Assembly (NCBI GenBank): GCA_038532435.1
Contig: JBCBAP010000072.1
Location: 1 to 15,094, forward strand
From: JBCBAP01 sp038532435
GTDB lineage: Bacteria > Pseudomonadota > Alphaproteobacteria > Rhodobacterales > Rhodobacteraceae
Reading direction: 5' to 3'
DNA length: 15,094 nt
The notes beneath the pieces were generated by a model. It was not told where the DNA came from. It did not search any database and was given only the letters and a program-made list of their open reading frames with translations. A program made the position numbers and the translations under genes. Shown here one piece after another: positions 7,295-13,312 of this stretch. Positions within the stretch are counted from its first letter, which is position 1. Every line of letters begins with the position of its first letter.

Positions 7295-8092
7295 ATGGCG
7301 GATACCGCAGCCCCCTCACCCCCCGCGTCGCAACCGGTGATCAGGGACATCACGTCCTCGGACGTCTGGGCCACCCTCAGCGCGGGATGGGCGGACTTCC
7401 GTGCAGCGCCGCGCTTTGGCATCTTCTTCGGCGCGGTTTTTTCCGCGCTCGGCATCCTGATCGCAGCCCAGATGTGGGTGTGGGAGTCGGGCTACTGGGT
7501 CCTGCCTCTGATGGCGGGATTCCCCCTCATCGGACCCTTCGCCGCCGTTGGGCTTTATGAAGTGTCCCGGCGGCTGGAGACCGGTGAGCAGCTCGACTGG
7601 CGGGCGGTGATCGGCGTGGTCTACGACCAGCGACACCGGCAGCTTCCCTCCATGGCGTTCGTCGTGCTGTTTTTCCTGCTGGTCTGGGTCTACCTCGCGC
7701 ATCTGGTTTTTGCGCTCTCCTTCGGTTTGCAGCCCCTGACGAACGTGATGACGTCCCCGGCGGTGTTCCTGACCCCTCCAGGGCTCCTGATGCTCGGTTC
7801 GGGCACGCTGGTTGGCGGCGCGCTCGCGGCACTTCTGTTCGCGATCACGGTTGTCGGTGTGCCGCTTCTGCTGGAGCGGGACCTCGATGTGGTGACGGCA
7901 ATGATCTCCAGTTTCGAGGCGGTAACGCACAACCTGCGCCCGATGATCCTGTGGGGCGCCATCGTGACGGTTCTGACGGTTGCCGCGATGATCCCGCTCT
8001 TTCTAGGGATGCTCGTGATCTTTCCGGTGCTGGGCCATGCGACCTGGCACCTCTACAGAAAGACCGTCGCGGGTCCGGAGCCATTGACCTGA
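7295..8092 (+). CDS. DUF2189-like integral membrane protein
   Basis: This 265-residue protein begins with a cytoplasmic-looking Pro/Ala-rich tail (1-25), followed by about six membrane segments near 41-60, 66-86, 118-143, 163-190, 216-237 and 237-248. The pattern WATLSAGWADFRAAPRFGIFFG at the start (in part), the loop VVYDQRHRQLPSM, and the ending FPVLGHATWHLYRK match, from memory, the DUF2189 family of inner-membrane proteins of unknown function. The ATG at 7295 is chosen for its AGGAG ribosome site; an upstream in-frame start at 7244 would add 17 residues without a comparable site. The family has no established function, although members often sit near respiratory genes. The upstream FNR-like site would fit oxygen control, but that is inference. 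Confidence 0.85.
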   Translation: MADTAAPSPPASQPVIRDITSSDVWATLSAGWADFRAAPRFGIFFGAVFSALGILIAAQMWVWESGYWVLPLMAGFPLIGPFAAVGLYEVSRRLETGEQLDWRAVIGVVYDQRHRQLPSMAFVVLFFLLVWVYLAHLVFALSFGLQPLTNVMTSPAVFLTPPGLLMLGSGTLVGGALAALLFAITVVGVPLLLERDLDVVTAMISSFEAVTHNLRPMILWGAIVTVLTVAAMIPLFLGMLVIFPVLGHATWHLYRKTVAGPEPLT

Positions 8093-8135
8093 GCGTGCTG
8101 CCCGCTAGCTCCCTGACAAACACGGAGGCTCCATC

Positions 8136-8636
8136 ATGCTCAAAACGTTCGCCCTGACGCTCCTCGCGCTGACTCCCGGTGCAGCGGAGGCGGACCTGTT
8201 GGTCAGCTTTCGCGACAGTGCCCCGCGGGACATCTTCATCCTTCAGAATGACGGAAGCTGCCCAATCAACGGGGCGGTCGTGCTCGATCTGGAACCGAGC
8301 CCGTCGGGCCTCTTCTTCGATGTCACTGCGGAGGGTGCCGGGGTTGAGGTGTTCCAGCCGCTGCGGGTCGAGGCGGGGGCGGGCTACCTGAGTGCGGTGC
8401 CGGTGGTGCGGGACGAGGACAAGAGCGTCGTCCTGTCGGTCGCCGGTCTGCCACCGGGGGAACAGGTGCGCTTCACCGCGGATCTGGACGACTCGCTCAC
8501 CAACGGAACCTTCGGGCAGATCCGCGTCTCCGGGTCCGAGATCGCGGGCGCGATCGCCCGGGTCGCGGGCGGTGCCCAGGCGCCCTTCGACGGGACCGGC
8601 CGCGCCGTCATGCCGGTTGCCTGCGCGGGGGCCTAG
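8136..8636 (+). CDS. Small secreted protein of unknown function
   Basis: The protein has 166 residues with a clear signal peptide (MLKTFALTLLALTPGAAEA, cut before DLL at about residue 20). The mature part is acidic and predicted to be beta-rich, with alternating hydrophobic stretches such as GAVVLDLE, GLFFDVTAEGAGVEVFQPL and FGQIRVSGSEIAGAIARV. Two cysteines, C42 near the mature N-terminus and C163 near the C-terminus, could form a disulfide in the periplasm. It resembles, from memory, proteins in Rhodobacteraceae labelled 'aggregation factor core', a name with little functional support. A CGGAGG ribosome site precedes the ATG, 43 bases after the DUF2189 gene. Its TAG stop interlocks with that of the convergent Nudix gene (CTAG). 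Confidence 0.8.
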   Translation: MLKTFALTLLALTPGAAEADLLVSFRDSAPRDIFILQNDGSCPINGAVVLDLEPSPSGLFFDVTAEGAGVEVFQPLRVEAGAGYLSAVPVVRDEDKSVVLSVAGLPPGEQVRFTADLDDSLTNGTFGQIRVSGSEIAGAIARVAGGAQAPFDGTGRAVMPVACAGA

Positions 8637-9028
8637 CCCAGCCACGCCTCGATGTGATCCAACACCTCCGGCACGGCAAAAGGCTGGAGGGCTCTCGCCT
8701 CTTCAATCGAGACCCACATCATCTGCGAATGCTCGTCACCAAGCAGCTCAGGCGTGCCACGCCACGCGCGGACGGCGAAGAGTGTGTACTGCGTCGGGCG
8801 CGTCGGATCATCGATCGTGACCGGCGCACCCGCATCGGTAACCGCGATCCCCAGTTCCTCATGAAGCTCCCGGTGCAGGGCGGCGATCAGGCTCTCGCCC
8901 GGTTCCACATGCCCGCCGGGCATGCTCCAATAACCGGGGTAGGCTGGCCGCTGCTCGGACCGCAGGCACACAAGGACACGATCCCGCCGGAGCAGGATGC
9001 CGTTGACGATCCGGACGGGAGGGGTCAG
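8633..9028 (-). CDS. Nudix hydrolase (MutT-like), probable CTG start
   Basis: Nudix enzymes hydrolyse nucleoside diphosphates linked to another moiety. The full Nudix box GX5EX7REUXEEXGU is present as GHVEPGE, then seven residues, then RELHEELGI. The first usual start codon in frame is GTG at 8971, which gives 112 residues but cuts off a typical Nudix opening strand, VRIVNGILLRRDRVLV, encoded just upstream. No ATG, GTG or TTG lies in frame before it. A CTG at 9028-9026 overlaps the rlmN stop as CTGA and gives 131 residues, a normal length, so I place the start there. The gene is translationally coupled to rlmN on this reading. Its TAG stop shares CTAG with the convergent gene. The substrate is unknown. 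The family is certain and the start is inferred. Confidence 0.85.
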   Translation of the reverse strand: MTPPVRIVNGILLRRDRVLVCLRSEQRPAYPGYWSMPGGHVEPGESLIAALHRELHEELGIAVTDAGAPVTIDDPTRPTQYTLFAVRAWRGTPELLGDEHSQMMWVSIEEARALQPFAVPEVLDHIEAWLG

Positions 9029-10200
9029 CCCGCCAGCCCCGCGTCCGCCTCGATCTGGCGGCGGCTCTTGCGGGCGCGCTCGGTGGCGGACTTGAGCTGT
9101 CCGCAGGCGGCCATGATATCCTCACCCCGCGGGGTGCGCACGGGACTGGCATAGCCCGCGCGGTTCACAATGTCCGCGAAACGTTCGATCCGCTCCGGGG
9201 TCGACCGCTCATATGGGGCGCCGGGCCACGGATTGAACGGGATGAGGTTGATCTTCGCCGGGATGCCCGCGATCAGCTTCACCAGCCGCCGCGCGTCCGC
9301 GTCGCTGTCATTCACGTCCTTCAGCATGACGTACTCGAAGGTGATGCGCTCTGCGTTGGACAGGCGCGGATAGTCCCGGCACGCCTTCAGCAACTCCTCG
9401 ATGTTCCAGCGCTTGTTGATCGGCACCAGGGTGTTGCGCACCTCGTCGGTTGTCGCGTGGAAGGAGATTGCGAGCATGCAGCCGATCTCCTCCCCCGCCC
9501 GCGCGATCTCTGGCACCACGCCGGACGTCGAAAGGGTGATCCGGCGGCGAGACAGCGAGATGCCCTCATTGTCCATCGCGATCTTCATCGCGTCGCGCAC
9601 CGCGTCGACATTGTAGAGCGGCTCTCCCATACCCATCAGCACAATGTTTGAGAGGAGCCGCTTGTCCCCGGGATCCTTTCCCCACTCTTCAAGATCGTCG
9701 CGGGCGACAAGGATCTGCCCGACAATCTCCGCCGGAGTGAGGTTGCGCACCAGCTTCTGCGTGCCCGTATGGCAGAAGGAGCAGGTGAGCGTGCAGCCGA
9801 CCTGGGAGGAGATGCAGAGAGTGCCGCGATCCGTCTCCGGGATGTAGACGGCCTCGACCTCGTGGCCTCCGTCGATCCGCAGCAGGTATTTCCGGGTTCC
9901 GTCCTCCGACACCTGCCGGGTCACGATCTCCGGCCGCGCGATGCGGAACCGTTCGGAGAGGAGCGCGCGAAAGGGCTTCGCGAGGTTCGTCATCGCGTCG
10001 AAGTCCTGAACGCCCTTCTGGTAGAGCCACTGCCAGATCTGGCCGGTCCGCATCTTCGCCTGCTTTTCCGGAGTGCCCGCCTCGATCAGTGCAGCGCGCA
10101 TGCTCTCGCGGGTCATTCCGACAAGGTTTGGACGCTGCCCCTCGGGCAGTTTGCGCGGCAAGGTCATCAGGTCTTGCGTGATCGGTGCGGTCGCGGTCAT
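9025..10200 (-). CDS. rlmN: Dual-specificity 23S rRNA/tRNA adenine-C2 methyltransferase RlmN
   Basis: RlmN is a radical-SAM enzyme that methylates C2 of A2503 in 23S rRNA and A37 in some tRNAs, using a methyl-cysteine intermediate. The protein has 391 residues. The 4Fe-4S motif CxxxCxxC is CTLTCSFC (C136, C140, C143). The methyl-carrying cysteine is C366 in RGEDIMAACGQLKS. GMGEPLYNVDAV and SLSRRRITLSTSGVVPEI are diagnostic, and EAVYIPE (E116) holds the conserved glutamate near the active site. The start at 10200 has GGAG about nine bases upstream. A 9-bp hairpin sits in the leader. The downstream Nudix gene overlaps the stop. The upstream VOC gene is 117 bp away, so rlmN may have its own promoter. 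Confidence 0.97.
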   Translation of the reverse strand: MTATAPITQDLMTLPRKLPEGQRPNLVGMTRESMRAALIEAGTPEKQAKMRTGQIWQWLYQKGVQDFDAMTNLAKPFRALLSERFRIARPEIVTRQVSEDGTRKYLLRIDGGHEVEAVYIPETDRGTLCISSQVGCTLTCSFCHTGTQKLVRNLTPAEIVGQILVARDDLEEWGKDPGDKRLLSNIVLMGMGEPLYNVDAVRDAMKIAMDNEGISLSRRRITLSTSGVVPEIARAGEEIGCMLAISFHATTDEVRNTLVPINKRWNIEELLKACRDYPRLSNAERITFEYVMLKDVNDSDADARRLVKLIAGIPAKINLIPFNPWPGAPYERSTPERIERFADIVNRAGYASPVRTPRGEDIMAACGQLKSATERARKSRRQIEADAGLAG

Positions 10201-10219
10201 CGGCTGGCTCCAACGGAAG

Positions 10220-10242
10220 ACGCCTCCCGTTCGGGGAGGCGT
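10220..10242 (-). repeat. Hairpin in the rlmN leader
   Basis: ACGCCTCCC (10220-10228) and GGGAGGCGT (10234-10242) are perfect 9-base arms around a 5-base loop. On the minus strand the hairpin ends 19 bases before the rlmN ATG. No T-tract follows on either strand, so it is not a standard terminator. It may be a leader structure, or an end-protecting stem for the upstream transcript. Confidence 0.6.
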
Positions 10243-10317
10243 TCACGACATATAGCAAAGTTGGCGGACAGGTTCCAGATCGCCGCCTAACTGCCCGTGC
10301 GTCGTTCTAGGCCGTGT

Positions 10318-10704
10318 CTAGCGGTGCTGATCGACAAGGATGACGTTGCCATCCGGGTCGGCGATCGTGAAGCTTGCCGGGCCAGCGGTGCTCTCGTCCG
10401 CCTCCGAATGAAAGTCGATCCCGTCGGATTTCAGCTTTTTCTGTATGTCGCGGACATCGGTAAAGCTCTCCAGCATCTCCGCCTGCTGGTTCCAGCCGGG
10501 ATTGAAGGTCAGCAGGTTGCCCTCGAACATGCCCTGAAAGAGGCCGATGATCGTGTCGCCGTTCTTGAGGATCAGCCAGTTCTGATCCGGATCGCCACCG
10601 GTGCGGACAAAACCGAGCTTGGCGTAGAACTCTTCGGACTTGGCGAGATCCTTGACGGACAGGCTGATCGAAAAGGCACCGAGGGGCAGGGACGTATCGG
10701 TCAT
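10318..10704 (-). CDS. VOC superfamily (glyoxalase/bleomycin-resistance fold) protein
   Basis: This 128-residue single-domain protein has the paired beta-alpha-beta-beta-beta layout of the vicinal oxygen chelate fold. SLSVKDLAKSEEFYAKLGF (14-32) is the first half signature, and FTIADPDGNVILVDQHR (112-128) the second. The usual metal ligands are not obvious: serine stands where the first-strand histidine is expected (near residue 12), and leucine where the DPDGNxxE glutamate is expected. It may thus bind a substrate without the classical metal, or use other ligands. The start has CGGAG upstream. It lies 68 bp after the PPC-repeat gene on the same strand. Its function is unknown. Confidence 0.88.
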   Translation of the reverse strand: MTDTSLPLGAFSISLSVKDLAKSEEFYAKLGFVRTGGDPDQNWLILKNGDTIIGLFQGMFEGNLLTFNPGWNQQAEMLESFTDVRDIQKKLKSDGIDFHSEADESTAGPASFTIADPDGNVILVDQHR

Positions 10705-10772
10705 GGCTGGGGCTCCGTGATAAAATGCCTCGCCAGTCTCTCACAGGGCCCGGCCCTTCGCCAAGTTCAGCG

Positions 10773-11990
10773 TCACTCCGCCCGGATGTAGCGCTCTATG
10801 ACGATCCGGGTTGGACCGCCGACCGATCCACCGGGTCGTCCAACGGCGAGCAGATACGTGCCTCGGCTCAGGCGGCGGGCGAGCAGGGCGTCGAAGTTCT
10901 CGCCGCTGTCATCATCTTCGCCAATCAAACGTCCGAAATCGTCGAAGAGCTTGAGGTAGGCGTCATTGTCCGCAATGCCGATCCCTTCGGCGACCACCAC
11001 GCTTTCCTCCGGCACGGAGAAGGCCAGCCACTGTATCCGGCCGGTCTGCCGGACTGTTGCCTGAAGCGCACCGCCGAGGGGGCCGAGATCCTGAACCGGA
11101 TAGCTTCCGTCGAGCGGCGGGGCGGTCTCACCGGCCTCGTAGAGGGTGCCGAGATACTCCGCTTCCGAATAGGCGGCGAGCGTCAGGGTGATCGGCACAT
11201 AGGCATCCGAAAGCGCCTCGACCCCGATGCAATAGTCCCCCGGTGGCAGGGGATCGGTCATGTCGATCCGGGCGTTCACGCCGACGAAGTCATCGTTCTC
11301 GGCCATCAGCACGCCATTGCCGTCATAGATCTTGAGAACCGGATCGGCATTTTCGTTCTCCGCACGAAGCGTCACCGGCTGCGCCTCCGCGAGGGAGAAG
11401 CGATAGAACGGCACTTCAGTCGCGGTTCCGGTGGTTACGATCGGCGCGTCGAGCGACAGCGCGCCGTTGCCGAGCGCCACGGCCTCCGTGTCCGCCGTGC
11501 AGGCGATGCCGGGGGTGAGCCCTTCGGTCAGTGCGATATGGTCCTCACGCCCGATGCGGAACGTCACGTTAAAAAAGCCGGGATCGTAGCCGCGGACGGC
11601 GGCGCAGTACGTTCCCTCCGGCAGGCTCGTCTCGATCCGCGCGTCGAGACCGCCGCCGCTGTCATCATCCGTGGTCAGGAGCGCGCCATCGAGGCCCACC
11701 AGATCGATCACCGGATCGCCGTCGCCGAGGCTTGCCGCCTCGACCCGGACCGTGCCCGGCTCGGACAGCGTGAACGCGACGATCTGGCTCGAGTTTGGCG
11801 GGATCGTGAGGGACAGATCCTGTGCGAACTCGGATGTGGAGATGTCCGAAAGGCCCTCGTCGCCCCCGATCCATTGCGAGGTCGTGCCCGCGGCATTGCC
11901 ACAGACCGCCTGCGCGACGGCGGGGAAGGCGAGGGTGCTTGCGATGCAGGCCCCCCCGATGATCACGAGGGGGCGGAAGGCGTTGCTCAC
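10773..11990 (-). CDS. Secreted protein with three pre-peptidase C-like (PPC) repeats, no protease domain
   Basis: The protein has 405 residues starting at a GTG that overlaps the upstream stop (GTGA). A signal peptide of about 28 residues (hydrophobic core LVIIGGACIASTLAF, cleavage after VAQA) is followed by three similar beta-rich units near 66-146, 190-272 and 318-402. Each unit has an acidic turn and a closing glycine-tyrosine strand: TTDDDSGGGLDARI...LPEGTYCAAV, AENDDFVGVNARI...LPPGDYCIGV, and GEDDDSGENFDALL...LSRGTYLLAV. This is the pattern of bacterial pre-peptidase C-terminal domains, normally appended to secreted proteases, but no protease domain is present here. An upstream in-frame start at 12158 would run inside the ialB-like gene and destroy the signal peptide. 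It probably acts in the periplasm or outside the cell; the role is unknown. Confidence 0.88.
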   Translation of the reverse strand: MSNAFRPLVIIGGACIASTLAFPAVAQAVCGNAAGTTSQWIGGDEGLSDISTSEFAQDLSLTIPPNSSQIVAFTLSEPGTVRVEAASLGDGDPVIDLVGLDGALLTTDDDSGGGLDARIETSLPEGTYCAAVRGYDPGFFNVTFRIGREDHIALTEGLTPGIACTADTEAVALGNGALSLDAPIVTTGTATEVPFYRFSLAEAQPVTLRAENENADPVLKIYDGNGVLMAENDDFVGVNARIDMTDPLPPGDYCIGVEALSDAYVPITLTLAAYSEAEYLGTLYEAGETAPPLDGSYPVQDLGPLGGALQATVRQTGRIQWLAFSVPEESVVVAEGIGIADNDAYLKLFDDFGRLIGEDDDSGENFDALLARRLSRGTYLLAVGRPGGSVGGPTRIVIERYIRAE

Positions 11991-12511
11991 TGGCAGCGCC
12001 CCTGCGCGTCGTTGATGGACGCGGTGAACCCGCGCAGGGAGATTGTGTCGACCGTCTGCGTGCCCCGGCTGGAGACGCCGGTGACCCGCGCTGTCGCGCC
12101 CGCTCTCATCGCGGCCACGATCTGACCGTCCTCGCTGGGGGAGGCGGGCCAGGCCCACTCACCTTCCGTGAACATATCCCAGCTCCGGTTGCCGATCTGA
12201 AGCGTCACGCGGCTGTTTTCCCGGAAAGGATAGCCGCCGGTGAAGCTCACCTCGTTCGACACGCCCGCGCCGGGACGGAAGCTGACCATCATGCGGATCT
12301 CGCTCCGCCGCACGGTCACGGTCTGTCCGCCGCGGGTCGCGGTGGAGTTTGTCGGGGCGGATGCGATGAAGCATTCCCGGCCCCCCGCATCGGCCACCAG
12401 AACGCTCCAGTCGTTGTTCACCGCAACCCGGTTGACGGCCTCTTGAGCCGCTGCGGGTGCCGCGGCCGAAGCGAGGGCCATGAGGACCGTACCTGTCCAG
12501 ACGTGTTTCAT
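11987..12511 (-). CDS. Invasion-associated locus B (IalB) family protein
   Basis: The 174-residue precursor has a signal peptide of about 22 residues (MKHVWTGTVLMALASAAAPA, cut near AAAQ-EAV). The mature part fits the IalB family first named in Bartonella: a first strand with NDWSVLVAD, then RECFIAS (C47), NEVSFTGGYPFRENSRVTL, MFTEGEWAW, and the C-terminal SSRGTQTVDTISLRGFTASI followed by C173. The two cysteines could pair. The ATG at 12511 is chosen for the ribosome site AGGAG seven bases ahead; a further upstream start at 12568 adds 19 poorly fitting residues. IalB proteins are common in free-living alphaproteobacteria, where their role is not established. The gene is coupled to the PPC-repeat gene (GTGA) and divergent from the ECF sigma gene. 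Confidence 0.9.
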   Translation of the reverse strand: MKHVWTGTVLMALASAAAPAAAQEAVNRVAVNNDWSVLVADAGGRECFIASAPTNSTATRGGQTVTVRRSEIRMMVSFRPGAGVSNEVSFTGGYPFRENSRVTLQIGNRSWDMFTEGEWAWPASPSEDGQIVAAMRAGATARVTGVSSRGTQTVDTISLRGFTASINDAQGRCQ

Positions 12512-12589
12512 ATTGCCACTCCTGCTATGTCGCATCTGCCTGTTTCTGCCCAACATTTTGATATGCAACTCTTTTTCCGGGCCGCGCCC

Positions 12590-12618
12590 TTGTTTTTGCG
12601 TTGCTTGCCGAGAATAAT
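12590..12618 (+). promoter_or_regulatory. Probable housekeeping-type promoter of the ECF sigma gene
   Basis: TTGTTT (12590-12595) is followed after exactly 17 bases by AATAAT (12613-12618), which matches TATAAT at five of six positions. Transcription would begin near 12625, 43 bases before the chosen GTG start. It sits in an AT-richer patch of the divergent region between the ialB-like gene and the sigma gene. If correct, it rules out the in-frame starts at 12443 and 12617 for that gene on this transcript. Confidence 0.55.
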
Positions 12619-12667
12619 GTACTCAATCTTCAAGGGTGTTCGCTACCCCCCACATGGGGGAAATTTG

Positions 12668-13312
12668 GTGGAGCCCATCGCCGCTTGGCGGGAAAGAGAG
12701 TGCGGATTGGGACATATAGAGAAGTCCCTTCAGACCCCGGTCGCCTACGCGCAGATGGCCGATGGGGACCTGCTCTGCCTCGTCGCGGAAGAGGATCGGT
12801 CTGCCTTCGCAGAACTTTTCAGGCGATTTGCCGGGCGCATCAAGGCCTTTCTTCTGCGCTGGGGGATGCCCGGTGACCAGGCGGAGGAGGTCGCGCAGGA
12901 GGTCATGGTCGCCATCTGGAGGCGTGCGGACAGCTTCGATCCGGCAAAAGCTGCCGCCTCCACCTGGATCTTTGCCATTGCCCGAAACCGCCGCATCGAC
13001 CTGATCCGCAAGACGGCCCGGCGGGAGCCGGATCCGGAGGATCCGCTGTTCGAGCGGGACCCGGATCCTGATGGCATGGTCCTTTTGTCCCTGCAGGAGC
13101 GCCAGCGCATCATCCGCGAGGCGATCCAGGAACTTCCGCAGGATCAGCAGGACGTGCTGAGGATCGCGTTTTTCGAGGGGCTCAGCCACGGCGAATGCGC
13201 GGAAGCCCTTGACGTGCCGCTCGGCACCGTGAAATCCCGCATCCGGCTCGCCTTTCGCAAGTTGCGGGAGGCGCTGGGAGAGGATTTCGTGGAGGAACTG
13301 CTGAATGACTAA
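12668..13312 (+). CDS. ECF-type RNA polymerase sigma factor
   Basis: This is a group IV sigma-70 factor with only regions 2 and 4. In the chosen 214-residue form, region 2 spans about 47-116 (AFAELFRRFAGRIKAFLLRWG, in part, then AEEVAQEVMVAIWRRADSFDPAKA, in part, and TWIFAIARNRRIDLIRK). An acidic linker PDPEDPLFERDPDPDG follows, then region 4 at about 145-202 with the helix-turn-helix GLSHGECAEALDVPLGTVKSR (in part). The linker and region 2 resemble the RpoE/ChrR-type factors of Rhodobacter. The GTG at 12668 is chosen for GGGGGA just upstream and the promoter at 12590-12618; TTG at 12665 and ATG at 12755 remain possible. The frame is also open upstream to 12443. No anti-sigma gene follows: the asparaginase start overlaps its last eight bases. 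Confidence 0.92.
   Translation: MEPIAAWRERECGLGHIEKSLQTPVAYAQMADGDLLCLVAEEDRSAFAELFRRFAGRIKAFLLRWGMPGDQAEEVAQEVMVAIWRRADSFDPAKAAASTWIFAIARNRRIDLIRKTARREPDPEDPLFERDPDPDGMVLLSLQERQRIIREAIQELPQDQQDVLRIAFFEGLSHGECAEALDVPLGTVKSRIRLAFRKLREALGEDFVEELLND

Noticed and set aside
6166..7455. 429-codon open frame on the minus strand
   Set aside because: It covers the dehydrogenase in antisense and part of the ureohydrolase in another frame. Both genes are well supported by motifs.
10725..12125. Long open frame (466 codons) on the plus strand
   Set aside because: It lies antisense to the PPC-repeat gene, whose signal peptide, repeats and coupled start are convincing. The antisense translation is rich in Arg, Gly and Asp with no recognisable domain, as expected from GC-rich shadow frames.
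9025..12511. One operon from the ialB-like gene to rlmN
   Set aside because: Gaps of 68 and 117 bp and a leader hairpin before rlmN make separate transcripts at least as likely. Only the ialB-like/PPC and rlmN/Nudix pairs are tightly coupled.
12443..12667. N-terminal extension of the ECF sigma factor
   Set aside because: The frame is open but the extension overlaps the ialB-like gene, lacks similarity to sigma factors, and lies upstream of the likely transcription start near 12625.
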